Origin: Oscillospiraceae bacterium | GTDB taxonomy: Bacteria > Bacillota > Clostridia > Oscillospirales > CAG-272 | Direction of reading: 5' to 3' | Length of the DNA: 49,825 bases | NCBI GenBank assembly: GCA_015064685.1 | Contig: SVRT01000016.1 | Location: 1-49,825 of the forward strand | In this document: positions 8,751 through 17,919 of the stretch, one piece after another | Numbering within the stretch: position 1 is the stretch's first letter | How the letters are laid out: each line of letters starts with the position of its first letter | The notes under the pieces: generated by a model | Databases searched by the model: none | What the model was told of the DNA's origin: nothing | The model's input: only the letters and a program-made list of their open reading frames with translations | Program-made: the position numbers and the translations under genes

Positions 8751-10205
8751 TTGAGTTCCTCAAATTCAATTTCAAAGGGTATATTCTGGAAGCTTCTTGA
8801 GCGCTTTGGCGTCCAGGGTGTCCAGTTCATAATGCAGATAATTCTCGCCAGATTGCTCGATCCGGGGCATTACGGCGTTCTGTCCATTATGATAATCTTT
8901 ACATCCCTTGCAAACGTATTCATTCAAAATGGATTCAACACCTCACTGATACAGAACAAGGACGTCAAAGAGGATGACTATTCCTCTGTCTTTTGGGTAT
9001 CGCTCGGTGTTGCGTCCGTGTTGTACGCCGCAGTATTTTTCGGCGCACCCCTAATTGCCGAATTTTACGAAATGCCGTCTCTCGTAGAGCCTATGAGAGT
9101 GCTGGCGCTTATGCTGTTTCCCGGCGCGCTCAACTCTGTTCAGCTTGCCAAGATAAGCAGGGAAATGAATTTCAAAAAGGTGTTTACAAGCAATATCGTC
9201 GCGATATTGGTCTCGGGTATTGCAGGTATCATCATTGCGTATCTCGGCGGAGGCCTGTGGGCGCTTGTAGTGCAGACTATGCTTAACGTGTTCATTGCGT
9301 GTATTGTAATGACATTCACGTCAAAGCTGAAACTGCGCTTCTGCTGTAATTTTTCGCGCATCAAGGTGTTGTTTGGATTTGGCTGGAAGCTTCTGGTCTC
9401 TTCGCTTCTTGAAACGCTTTATCAGGATCTGAGAAGCCTGGTTATCGGAAAAAAATACGACGAATCAACGCTCGGATACTACAATCGCGGAAAGCAGTTT
9501 CCACAGTTTATCATATACGCCGTAAACGGCACTGTGCAAAGCGTTATGCTCCCCGCAATGGCATCACAGCAGGACGAAAAGGGAAAGGTAAAGGATCTTA
9601 TGCGCACGTCTATGATGCTGAGCTCCTATATCATTTTCCCAATCATGGCAGGGCTTGCGGCAATCGCCGCGCCGATGGTCAGTGTGCTTCTGACAGATAA
9701 ATGGCTGCCCTGCGTACCATACCTTCAGATCTATTGCTTCTCGCTTGCCTTCAATCCCGTTCATACCTGTAATCTCCAGGCAATAAATGCGATGGGAAGA
9801 AGCGATATATTTTTGAAGCTCGAGATCATAAAGAAGTCCTACGGAATAGTCGCGCTTATTATAGCCGTTGCGTTTTTCGATTCTCCGATAGCCATTGCAA
9901 TGACCGGAGCCATCTCAACAGCGATAAGCTGCTTCGTAAATGCGTTCCCGAATAAAAAGCTCATCGGATATTCCTACTTCGAGCAGATGAAAGACATTCT
10001 GCCGTCATTTGTATTATCTGTGATAATGCTGGTAGCAGTAATGGCTATCGGATCAGTATTGCCGTTCGGTCCTTTCTTAACTATGATCATTCAGATCGTA
10101 TGCGGAATGGCAATATATGTTATCGCATCGCTGATCATAAGAATAAAGCCGCTTATGCTTATGCTGAATACCTTGAAGAAATCAAAAAAGAAGGATGCTG
10201 TATAA
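8751..10205 (+). CDS. Polysaccharide flippase, Wzx-like (MOP superfamily)
   Basis: 484-residue membrane protein with about 12 to 14 predicted helices. It would flip undecaprenyl-linked repeat units to the outer face. The N-terminus, KGIFWKLLERFGVQGVQFI followed by ARLLDPGHYGVLS, is the classic signature of the lipopolysaccharide biosynthesis (PST/MATE-like) branch. It uses a TTG start at 8751 with AAGGAG at 8739-8744. The stop overlaps the next start (TAATG), so the GNAT is translationally coupled. With the polymerase-like gene this marks a Wzx/Wzy-dependent export route. Confidence 0.92.
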   Translation: MSSSNSISKGIFWKLLERFGVQGVQFIMQIILARLLDPGHYGVLSIMIIFTSLANVFIQNGFNTSLIQNKDVKEDDYSSVFWVSLGVASVLYAAVFFGAPLIAEFYEMPSLVEPMRVLALMLFPGALNSVQLAKISREMNFKKVFTSNIVAILVSGIAGIIIAYLGGGLWALVVQTMLNVFIACIVMTFTSKLKLRFCCNFSRIKVLFGFGWKLLVSSLLETLYQDLRSLVIGKKYDESTLGYYNRGKQFPQFIIYAVNGTVQSVMLPAMASQQDEKGKVKDLMRTSMMLSSYIIFPIMAGLAAIAAPMVSVLLTDKWLPCVPYLQIYCFSLAFNPVHTCNLQAINAMGRSDIFLKLEIIKKSYGIVALIIAVAFFDSPIAIAMTGAISTAISCFVNAFPNKKLIGYSYFEQMKDILPSFVLSVIMLVAVMAIGSVLPFGPFLTMIIQIVCGMAIYVIASLIIRIKPLMLMLNTLKKSKKKDAV

Positions 10206-10651
10206 TGCTGACCAAGGATAAGCTTTTAAGCTTTTTACAATGCGTAGACGGCAGTTTTCCCGTGCCGCTTTCAAAGAAGCAGGATCTCAGTGCTTTCGCA
10301 GACAAGCTCATGCAGTCTGCAACTGTATGCTATGTCGAGGAAAATGACAGGATATGCTCCGCGGTTGCGGGATATACGGAAAACGTCATAGAAAACAAGG
10401 CATATATTTCAATTGTCGCAACCATCCCCGGCGAACAGGGGAGAGGTCACGCGCCAAGAATGATAAAGGAGTTTATTTCTATTGCCAAAGATCGCGGACT
10501 TGACGCCGTGCATCTGTATACTGTTCAAACCAACAATGCCGCAGTAAAAATGTATACAAAGCTCGGCTTTGTCAAGTGGATCAAGGAGGATGAAACGCGC
10601 CCCGACGATCTGCACTTGATATACTACATTAAAAAAGAGGATGAGATATGA
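10205..10651 (+). CDS. GNAT-family N-acetyltransferase
   Basis: 148-residue acetyl-CoA-dependent acetyltransferase. The acetyl-CoA loop is in VATIPGEQGRGHAPRM (Q/R-x-x-G-x-G pattern), and the C-terminal part carries VQTNNAAVKMYTKLGF, the usual beta5-alpha4 motif. The start ATG overlaps the flippase stop by one base. It fits a role acetylating an amino sugar made by one of the two aminotransferases, or another amine on the polymer. It is one of two acetyltransferases of different folds in the cluster. Confidence 0.85.
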   Translation: MLTKDKLLSFLQCVDGSFPVPLSKKQDLSAFADKLMQSATVCYVEENDRICSAVAGYTENVIENKAYISIVATIPGEQGRGHAPRMIKEFISIAKDRGLDAVHLYTVQTNNAAVKMYTKLGFVKWIKEDETRPDDLHLIYYIKKEDEI

Positions 10652-11661
10652 ACGTACTTCTAACCTCCGTTGGTCGTAGGGCTTATATGGTAAAATACTT
10701 CAAGCAAACGCTTGGAGAAGACGGCGAGGTACACGTCTGCAATTCGGACGACAAGACCGTGGCCTTCCATTATGCTGATAAGAGCGTAATTTCTCCGCTC
10801 ATCTACGACGATGGGTATATTCCGTTTCTTTTGAATTATTGTCGGGAAAATAGAATTGATATTCTTATCTCGCTGTTCGATATTGACCTCCTTGTCCTGT
10901 CAAAAAACAAGGAGAAATTTGCCGAAATAGGTACAAGAGTGATCGTTTCGGATCCGGAGACGATAGAAATATGCAACGATAAATGGAAAACCTACAATTT
11001 TCTCAAGAAAAACGGTTTTAACGTTCCAAAGACCTATCTCAAGCTCGAGGATACGATATTAGCTCTTGACAGGGGAGAGATCAAGTATCCCGTTATAGTA
11101 AAGCCGAGATTCGGATGCGGTTCAATCGCCATGTCAATAGCCGAGGACGAAATGGCCCTGCTCTACTATTTCAGAAGAAATACACGAACAATTAATAAAT
11201 CATACTTGAAATACGAGTCCGCATCAGAGGATGAAAAAATAATCTATCAGGAATTCCTTCCCGGACAGGAATACGGTGCGGACGTAATCAACGATCTTAA
11301 CGGAAATTACAAAAATGTCATAGTCAAGAAAAAGATCGCGATGAGAGCGGGAGAGACCGACATCTCGGAAACCGTTGACGAGCCCGTGATAAAACGCGAG
11401 CTTGAACGCTTGAGCAGCCTGACGCGCCACATTGCCAATATGGACTGCGACGTCTTTCTGGTTGACGGAAAGCCGTATATCCTCGAGATGAACGCACGAT
11501 TTGGCGGAGGATATCCGTTCAGCCATATGGGCGGCTGCGACCTGCCAGGAGCAATCGTCGAATGGTGCAGAGGAAACGAAGTAAAAGACAGTATCCTGAC
11601 CTCATCAACAGGAGTGAGAGGATATAAAGAGCTCGTAATAACCAACGTCAATTCCAATTAA
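10648..11661 (+). CDS. ATP-grasp ligase 1 (PylC/CarB-like)
   Basis: 337-residue ATP-grasp protein. The N-terminal domain (NVLLTSVGRRAYMVKYFK) is a Rossmann-like lobe. The central domain has the ATP-binding strand YPVIVKPRFGCGS, and the C-terminal metal-binding segment is ILEMNARFGGGYPFSHMGG, typical of carbamoyl-phosphate-synthase-like ligases. Such enzymes form an amide or similar bond from a carboxylate and an amine using ATP through an acyl phosphate. ATGA overlap with the GNAT gene. In polysaccharide clusters they may attach amino acids or other acids to sugars, but the substrate here is not known. Confidence 0.85.
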   Translation: MNVLLTSVGRRAYMVKYFKQTLGEDGEVHVCNSDDKTVAFHYADKSVISPLIYDDGYIPFLLNYCRENRIDILISLFDIDLLVLSKNKEKFAEIGTRVIVSDPETIEICNDKWKTYNFLKKNGFNVPKTYLKLEDTILALDRGEIKYPVIVKPRFGCGSIAMSIAEDEMALLYYFRRNTRTINKSYLKYESASEDEKIIYQEFLPGQEYGADVINDLNGNYKNVIVKKKIAMRAGETDISETVDEPVIKRELERLSSLTRHIANMDCDVFLVDGKPYILEMNARFGGGYPFSHMGGCDLPGAIVEWCRGNEVKDSILTSSTGVRGYKELVITNVNSN

Positions 11662-11683
11662 TTTGATCAGGGAGATCTCTACT

Positions 11684-12958
11684 GTGTCATTACAAGGAAA
11701 AAAGCTGCTAATACTTGCAGGTGCCGCAATTCACTGCAAGGTGGTTGATGCCGCTCGGGCATTGGGAGTCTATACGATAGTTACCGACTATCTTGAAAGC
11801 TCCCCCGCAAAAGAGATAGCGGACGAAAAATGGATGCTTGACATAAACGATGTAGACGCAATAGTCAAAAAATGCCGTGAAACCAAGGTGGACGGTGTGC
11901 TGAATTTCTGCATAGACCCCGCACAGAGACCTTATCAAAAAATATGTGAGAGCTTAAATCTTCCGTGCTACGGTACAGCAGAGCAGTTCCAAGTGCTGAC
12001 CGACAAGCCCACATTCAAGGCCTTTTGTGAAAAATGCGGCGTGGACACCATTCCGGCATACACTGTCGAGGACGTTGAAAATGGCGCATGCGAGTATCCC
12101 GTATTCATAAAGCCCACCGACAGTCGCGGGTCGCGCGGACAAGCCACCTGCTATACCAAAGAAGAGGCAAGCGCGGCAATCAGATCGGCAATGCAGGAAT
12201 CAAGTGACGGTGGAGTCGTCATTGAAAAATTTATGGAAGGCAAACAGGATTTTTCCATGACTTATTTCGTGTGCGACGGAAAGCCTTACTTGATACGAAC
12301 CTGCGACAGGTATCTTGGAAGAGCCGCCGATAAGCTCAACAAGCAATGCGTTGGATGTATAGCACCTTCAAAATATACGGATATGTATATCAATAAAGTC
12401 GAGAAGAAGATAGAGGATTTTATATCTGCCCTCGGCATAAGGAACGGTCCTGTTTTTATGCAAGGATTTGTTGACGGAGACACTGTGCGTTTTTACGATC
12501 CCGGGCTCAGATTTCCGGGCGGTGAATATGAGAGAATGCTCAAAGAAGCGACAGGAGTTGACATTATGACCGCCATGGTGGAATTTGCCCTTACAGGCAA
12601 GGTGTCTAAACCGCAAGGAATAGAAAACAAGCCCTATATGCTTGGGGATCATTACACAATACAGCTCCCAATTACTGCGCGCCCGGGAAAGATAGCGATA
12701 CTTGAGGGTATGGACGAGATCGCCCAAAATCCAAGCGTAACGTTCGCCTTCAACAGATATAATGTAGGCGATACAGTTCCCGAAACGGGAGACGTCAGAC
12801 AGCGCATATGCGAGGTTGCGATGGTCATCAGACAAACCGAGTCGGTATGCGAAAGCGTAAAATGGGTACAATCAAAGCTGAAAGTGCAGGATGATAACGG
12901 AGAGAATCTTTTAACCTCTCTCGTTGATCCCGCGGCGCTTAATTACACGCAAAGATAA
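11684..12958 (+). CDS. ATP-grasp ligase 2
   Basis: 424-residue ATP-grasp protein with an N-terminal KKLLILAGAAIHCKVVDAA lobe, the ATP-binding strand YPVFIKPTDSRGSRG and a C-terminal metal-site region around FYDPGLRFPGGEYERM. In the last segment the usual E-x-N is replaced by F-Y-D-P-G, a visible departure from the family. The start is GTG 11684 with GGGAGA at 11670-11675; the alternative TTG at 11663 lies before that site. It is the second of three consecutive ATP-grasp genes, 22 bases after the first. The three are too different in sequence to be a recent tandem duplication. Confidence 0.85.
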   Translation: MSLQGKKLLILAGAAIHCKVVDAARALGVYTIVTDYLESSPAKEIADEKWMLDINDVDAIVKKCRETKVDGVLNFCIDPAQRPYQKICESLNLPCYGTAEQFQVLTDKPTFKAFCEKCGVDTIPAYTVEDVENGACEYPVFIKPTDSRGSRGQATCYTKEEASAAIRSAMQESSDGGVVIEKFMEGKQDFSMTYFVCDGKPYLIRTCDRYLGRAADKLNKQCVGCIAPSKYTDMYINKVEKKIEDFISALGIRNGPVFMQGFVDGDTVRFYDPGLRFPGGEYERMLKEATGVDIMTAMVEFALTGKVSKPQGIENKPYMLGDHYTIQLPITARPGKIAILEGMDEIAQNPSVTFAFNRYNVGDTVPETGDVRQRICEVAMVIRQTESVCESVKWVQSKLKVQDDNGENLLTSLVDPAALNYTQR

Positions 12959-12994
12959 AACGGTATTTCTTATGCCGTCATAAAGGAGAAACAA

Positions 12995-14233
12995 ATGAAA
13001 GCATTGGTTTTGGCGGGAGGTTTTCCCCAAATTGACCTTTTGAAGGAATTAAACAAAAGAGATATCTATACCGTATTGGCGGATTATTATGCCGCTCCCG
13101 TAGCAAAGCCGTATGCGGATAAATTTTACCAGGTATCAACACTTGATATAGAAGCAATAACCGAGGTAGCAAAAAAAGAGAAGGTTGATTTTTTGATAAC
13201 CGTATGCACCGATCAGGCGCTTTTAACGGTTGCAAGGGTATCTGAGGAGCTCGGACTTCCTTGCTACATCGATTATCAGACAGGACTTAACGTCACGAAC
13301 AAGGCATATATGAAGAAAATGTTTGCCGAGAATGAGATCCCCTCTGCCAAGCACACTATTATGGGAGAATTTGACAAAACGAAGCTGGAGGGGATGACCT
13401 ATCCTCTCATCGTCAAGCCTGTCGACTGTAACAGCTCCAAGGGAGTTGTCAAAGCGTTCTCCCTCGACGAGCTCGTTCCCGCATTCGAAAAGGCAGTTGA
13501 ATACAGCAGGACAAATACTGCGGTAGTCGAGGAATATATAGAGGGAATCGAGCTTTCTGTCGACGTTTACGTTGAGGAAGGCAAGGCATACGTTCTTTCG
13601 GTAACAAACAGCGATAAAATAAAGGACGACGAAAAATTCGTCATCTTCCGTTCAAAATACCCGATAATAAAGTCAGAAACAGTAAATAAAAAGATAGCAG
13701 ATGCATCTCAAAAAATTGCGGATGCATTCGGAATAAAAAATGCACCTATGCTTATACAGCTGATCGTTCGCGGCGAGGACATCTTTATTCTGGAGTTCAG
13801 CGCAAGAACAGGCGGCGGTGTAAAGCATAAGCTCATTGAAAGGATCTGCGGGTTTGACGTTATCAAGGCGGTCGTCGATCTTACTCTCGGGGAGATCCCC
13901 CATCTTGAGATAAGACCTGCCGAAAGCAAATATATCGTCGACGAATTTATCTATTGCCGCCCCGGCACATTTGACAGGCTCGACGGATTTGACGAGCTTG
14001 TTCAAAAGGGGATCCTTTCAAACTATTTCCTTTTCAAATGGAAGGGCGCAGTCTTTGATACGATAGAAAATAGCGGCGACCGTATCGCAGGCTTTACGAT
14101 ACAGGCTGACAGCATCGAAAAGCTCAAGGAAAAGCACAATATTGCAAATGCAACTCTTAAGGTAATAGACAGCAACGGAGAAGACATTATGCGACACGAT
14201 CTCTTGACAGAGATAGAATATGATCTTATTTAA
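12995..14233 (+). CDS. ATP-grasp ligase 3
   Basis: 412-residue ATP-grasp protein. The N-terminal lobe starts KALVLAGGFPQIDLLKELN. The ATP site includes YPLIVKPVDCNSSKGV and VVEEYIEGIELSVDV, and the metal site is ILEFSARTGGGVKHKL. The general pattern resembles PurK/PurT-type and peptide-ligase-type enzymes that activate a carboxylate. AAAGGAG precedes the ATG. It follows ligase 2 by 36 bases and is followed by a TRAP-type permease, so import of a small carboxylate for ligation is a reasonable guess. Confidence 0.86.
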   Translation: MKALVLAGGFPQIDLLKELNKRDIYTVLADYYAAPVAKPYADKFYQVSTLDIEAITEVAKKEKVDFLITVCTDQALLTVARVSEELGLPCYIDYQTGLNVTNKAYMKKMFAENEIPSAKHTIMGEFDKTKLEGMTYPLIVKPVDCNSSKGVVKAFSLDELVPAFEKAVEYSRTNTAVVEEYIEGIELSVDVYVEEGKAYVLSVTNSDKIKDDEKFVIFRSKYPIIKSETVNKKIADASQKIADAFGIKNAPMLIQLIVRGEDIFILEFSARTGGGVKHKLIERICGFDVIKAVVDLTLGEIPHLEIRPAESKYIVDEFIYCRPGTFDRLDGFDELVQKGILSNYFLFKWKGAVFDTIENSGDRIAGFTIQADSIEKLKEKHNIANATLKVIDSNGEDIMRHDLLTEIEYDLI

Positions 14234-14252
14234 TTTTTAAGGAGACACAGGG

Positions 14253-15605
14253 ATGCCGGTTGAAATATGGTATATCATAGCGTTATTGGCTTTAATCTGC
14301 GTAACGTTTTTAATATTTAAAAGACCTATATACGAGTGTATGTTCTACGGATATATACTTATGGTGGCGTTAACAGGACAGTGGGAAAATATTTTCTTAT
14401 ACGTCCAAAAATCATCAACGGACACGTTGTTTTACGCAATAGTCGCCTTTCTTGTATTGGCGAAGATTCTTGACCTCACGGGTGCAGTCGATAAGATCGT
14501 AGCAATAGTAATGTCTGTTTTTGGAAGAGTCCCCGGCGGTGCGGGATATACTGCCGTTATTACCAGCACGTTTATGGGCGCGCTTTCGGGTAGCGGTGCC
14601 GGAAACGTTGCAACTACGGGAACGTTTACAATTCCCGCTATGAAAAAGACGGGATTTCCCCCTCATCTTGCGGCAAACATTGAGTCCGCATCAAGTACAA
14701 TGGGCAATATGATCCCCCCCTCGGCTACGATTCTTGCCGCCCTTGGATGCTATAATGCGTATAGCGGCAAGGAAATGTCACAGTCTGACTTTTGGTTTGT
14801 GGTTTGGGGAATTGCAATATGGTTCATCCTGCAGAGACTCATTACCGTATTCGTATTCTGCAAGGTACACAAGGTAAAGGCTCTTCCGAAGGAAGACGTG
14901 CGTCCCTTGAAGGAGACATTCAAGGAGGGTGGAATTTATCTTATTCTTCCCGTCGTCATACTCCTTCCTTTCATTCTTGACTATTTTCTCAAGAAAGGCT
15001 TTTTCGCAGACAGATTGGGGGCAGCAGCAGGAAACATCTCAAGCAGCCTTCTGATCTTCACTCCGGGACTTGCAGCCATCATCGCACTTTTGATATCGAG
15101 AAAGCAAAAGAAGGTATCAATAAAGGAAACAGTCAATACGCTTTCATCATCGGTCAAATCAATAGTTCCGGTCTCCGCGACAATATTCTTTGCATACTGT
15201 ATCAGTAATCTCTTTTCGGCAACCGAGGTCGGACTGAAAATTGATACGTTTATCAGCAGCTGGCAGATCCCGAAGATAGTACTCTGCCTGCTTATTCCGC
15301 TTGTAACGGCAATTCTCGGAATGGTATTCCCCGGAACCGCCCAAACAAAGATATTCGGAGTAACGATGATATCGGTTTTGGCGGCATCAGGTGTTAATCC
15401 CCTGCTGGCGGCGGCAATGCTTCCCGCAATAACAGGAGCAATGGAGGGAATGACTCCTCCTCTTGCGCTTTGCACGTATACTGCAATGGGCATTGCAGAA
15501 TCGGATTTCAAGAAAACGACCTATAATGCGTTTATCTGGGTAGGATTGCACTATATTATGAGTGTAATTTGCCTGCTTGGTCTGTTACCGATAATGGGAC
15601 TCTGA
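14253..15605 (+). CDS. TRAP-type transporter large permease (DctM-like)
   Basis: 450-residue polytopic protein with about 11 to 12 predicted helices. The segment GALSGSGAGNVATTGTFTIP, followed by MKKTGFPPHLAANIESASST and MGNMIPP, closely matches TRAP transporter large subunits, which import small carboxylates using a sodium or proton gradient and an external binding protein. No DctP-type binding protein is nearby and the small subunit is replaced by an 86-residue protein. AAGGAG precedes the start. Finding such a carrier inside a surface polysaccharide operon, directly after three ATP-grasp ligases, is unusual. Confidence 0.82.
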   Translation: MPVEIWYIIALLALICVTFLIFKRPIYECMFYGYILMVALTGQWENIFLYVQKSSTDTLFYAIVAFLVLAKILDLTGAVDKIVAIVMSVFGRVPGGAGYTAVITSTFMGALSGSGAGNVATTGTFTIPAMKKTGFPPHLAANIESASSTMGNMIPPSATILAALGCYNAYSGKEMSQSDFWFVVWGIAIWFILQRLITVFVFCKVHKVKALPKEDVRPLKETFKEGGIYLILPVVILLPFILDYFLKKGFFADRLGAAAGNISSSLLIFTPGLAAIIALLISRKQKKVSIKETVNTLSSSVKSIVPVSATIFFAYCISNLFSATEVGLKIDTFISSWQIPKIVLCLLIPLVTAILGMVFPGTAQTKIFGVTMISVLAASGVNPLLAAAMLPAITGAMEGMTPPLALCTYTAMGIAESDFKKTTYNAFIWVGLHYIMSVICLLGLLPIMGL

Positions 15606-15616
15606 TGAGGTGAGAT

Positions 15617-15877
15617 ATGAAAAAAGTAATTGAAATCATTAATAAAATATTCGGAATTACCGTCCTGATTGAATTTTTAGCAGGAGGATTATCAATTGTC
15701 GGATATATTGTTGCTCTCTGCATAGGTGGAGAGATCGGGGCACAGATCAGTATATTTGTGTTTGAAAAGTATCTCCGCTATATCATTATAGCAACCAGTA
15801 TAACAATAGGACTTGGTCTTATTTCAATGTATCTGAATAAACAAAAAGCTCTGTTTTTTGAAAAAAACGGCAAGTAA
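15617..15877 (+). CDS. Small membrane protein, possible minimal TRAP small subunit
   Basis: 86 residues with two clear hydrophobic segments (about 12-37 and 52-72) and a charged C-terminus. It starts 12 bases after the permease stop with AGGTGAG upstream, so it is almost certainly co-translated with it. The position suggests a partner of the DctM-like protein, but the normal DctQ small subunit has about 160 residues and four helices. It may be a shortened or alternative partner. No specific family is recognised. Confidence 0.6.
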   Translation: MKKVIEIINKIFGITVLIEFLAGGLSIVGYIVALCIGGEIGAQISIFVFEKYLRYIIIATSITIGLGLISMYLNKQKALFFEKNGK

Positions 15878-15892
15878 GAAGTGGTGAAAAAT

Positions 15893-16978
15893 ATGGCAAT
15901 CAACGTTACGCGCTCCTCAATGCCCTCATACGAGGAATACTGTGAGGAAATAAAGGATCTGTGGGAGAGCAGATGGCTCACCAATATGGGTGCGAAGCAT
16001 AACGAGCTCAAGGCTCAGCTTTGCGAGTATCTTAAGGTGCCCTGTACCGAGCTGTTTGTCAACGGACACCTCGCGCTTTACTGCGCGCTCAAGGCATTGA
16101 AGCTTGAGGGAGAGATAATCACAACACCGTTTACCTTCGCATCTACCACAAACGCGATAGTCCAGGCGGGATGCACACCCGTATACTGCGACGTAGCAGA
16201 AGACTATACGATAGATGTCAGTAAAATAGAGGATCTCATCACGGATAAGACCTCGGCAATTCTCGCGGTCCACGTGTACGGAAATATCTGCGACGTCGAG
16301 GCTATCGATAAGATAGCAAAAAAGCATGGACTCAAAGTAATATACGACGCGGCTCACGCGTTCGGCGTTGAGTATAAGGGCAGGGGAATATGCACCTACG
16401 GCGACGTATCGATGCTTTCATTCCACGCAACAAAGGTCTTCCATACGATTGAAGGCGGCGCGCTTTGCTACAACGACGAAAGCCTCACCCCCGAGATCGT
16501 CAAGCAAAGAGGCTTCGGACTCAACGGTGAGGATATCGACTGCTTCGGCACTAACGGCAAAATGAACGAGTTTCAGGCAGCGATGGGTCTTTGTAACCTC
16601 CGTCACATCGACGGCGAGATCGAGTCCCGTGGTGAAGCGTATAGACTCTACGATAAGCTGCTCTCGGGTGTTGAAGGACTCAAGCTCTTACCCTTGCGCG
16701 AGGGTATCAAGCAGAATTTCGCTTACTATCCCGTGCTTTTTGATGAAGCGGTATTCGGAAAGAGCCGCGACGAGGTCGTAGCGGCACTCGCTCAGGAGAG
16801 CATCGTAGCAAGAAAATACTTCTACCCACTCGTTTCTGCAAACAAAGAGTTTGACAGAGACATGACGCTCTCAACTCCGATAGCAAAGGACTTTTCCGAA
16901 AGAGTTTTGTGTCTGCCAATGTACGCGCATCTTGACAGGACGGACGTTGAACGAATCTGTAATATTATTTTAAAATAA
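15893..16978 (+). CDS. dTDP-4-keto-6-deoxyhexose aminotransferase (VioA/FdtB-type DegT family)
   Basis: 361-residue DegT-family PLP aminotransferase. The PLP lysine is K181 in SFHATKVFHTIEGG, and the aspartate is in the DAAHAFGVEY motif (152-161). The sequence type is that of enzymes making dTDP-4-amino-4,6-dideoxyhexoses. Context agrees: RmlA and RmlB follow directly and supply dTDP-4-keto-6-deoxyglucose, while rhamnose genes rmlC and rmlD are absent. The start is taken as ATG 15893 with GGTGA just upstream; GTG 15881 is a weaker alternative adding four residues. Confidence 0.88.
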   Translation: MAINVTRSSMPSYEEYCEEIKDLWESRWLTNMGAKHNELKAQLCEYLKVPCTELFVNGHLALYCALKALKLEGEIITTPFTFASTTNAIVQAGCTPVYCDVAEDYTIDVSKIEDLITDKTSAILAVHVYGNICDVEAIDKIAKKHGLKVIYDAAHAFGVEYKGRGICTYGDVSMLSFHATKVFHTIEGGALCYNDESLTPEIVKQRGFGLNGEDIDCFGTNGKMNEFQAAMGLCNLRHIDGEIESRGEAYRLYDKLLSGVEGLKLLPLREGIKQNFAYYPVLFDEAVFGKSRDEVVAALAQESIVARKYFYPLVSANKEFDRDMTLSTPIAKDFSERVLCLPMYAHLDRTDVERICNIILK

Positions 16979-16993
16979 AAGGAGATCACTGTA

Positions 16994-17866
16994 ATGAAGG
17001 GTATTATTTTAGCAGGCGGTAAGGGTACAAGACTCTATCCTATGACAAAGGTCGTTTCAAAGCAGCTTCTTCCCATATATGACAAGCCCCTGATCTATTA
17101 TCCGCTCTCAATGCTTTTGCTTGCGGGAATCAGGGAAATACTGATCATATCCACACCCGACGACCTCCCGAACTACGAAAAGCTTCTTGGAACGGGCGAG
17201 AGGATCGGAGTAAAATTCACATACGTAGTTCAGAACACCCCCCGCGGACTTGCCGATGCGTTCATTCTCGGCGAGGAGTTTATCGGGGACGACAACGTAT
17301 GCCTCATTCTTGGAGATAACGTCTTCTACGGACAGAATATGAGCCGCGTGCTCTGGAATGCCCGCGACAGAAAGGTCGGAGCTACCATCTTCGGCTATCC
17401 CGTGCAGGATGCAAGAGCGTTCGGCGTAGTTGAATTTGATAAGGACCGCAAGGTAATCTCTATTGAGGAAAAACCCGAGCATCCCAAGTCAAATTACGCA
17501 GTTCCGGGACTGTATTTCTACGATAACAGAGTAATAGAGATCGCAAAGAACGTAAAGCCCAGCGCAAGAGGGGAGATAGAGATAACCGCGGTAAACAACG
17601 CGTATCTTGAAATGGGAGAGCTCCACGTAGAGCTTCTCGGCAGAGGAATGGCTTGGCTTGATACAGGAACGCCCGAGGGAATGCTCAAGGCGGGAATGTT
17701 CGTCGAGGCAGTACAGGAGAGACAGGGATTTTATCTTTCCTGCATCGAGGAGATCGCCTGGAGACGCGGATTCATCACGACAGAGCAGCTTGTAAAGCTC
17801 GGAGAAGAGCTTAAGATGACAGACTACGGTCAGTATCTGCTCTCGATCGCAAAAGAAGGAAAATAA
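16994..17866 (+). CDS. rmlA: Glucose-1-phosphate thymidylyltransferase
   Basis: 290 residues, the normal family length. It makes dTDP-glucose from dTTP and glucose-1-phosphate. The N-terminus [16 protein letters not shown] is the nucleotide-binding signature, and [18 protein letters not shown] and [11 protein letters not shown] are all typical RmlA motifs. AAAGGAG precedes the ATG. It sits between the VioA/FdtB-type aminotransferase and rmlB, completing the first two steps of dTDP-deoxyhexose synthesis. Confidence 0.96.
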   Translation: MKGIILAGGKGTRLYPMTKVVSKQLLPIYDKPLIYYPLSMLLLAGIREILIISTPDDLPNYEKLLGTGERIGVKFTYVVQNTPRGLADAFILGEEFIGDDNVCLILGDNVFYGQNMSRVLWNARDRKVGATIFGYPVQDARAFGVVEFDKDRKVISIEEKPEHPKSNYAVPGLYFYDNRVIEIAKNVKPSARGEIEITAVNNAYLEMGELHVELLGRGMAWLDTGTPEGMLKAGMFVEAVQERQGFYLSCIEEIAWRRGFITTEQLVKLGEELKMTDYGQYLLSIAKEGK

Positions 17867-17919
17867 CACTCAAACATTTTACATAAAAAACACCGCAAAC
17901 GCGGGAAAGGGAGAATAAA

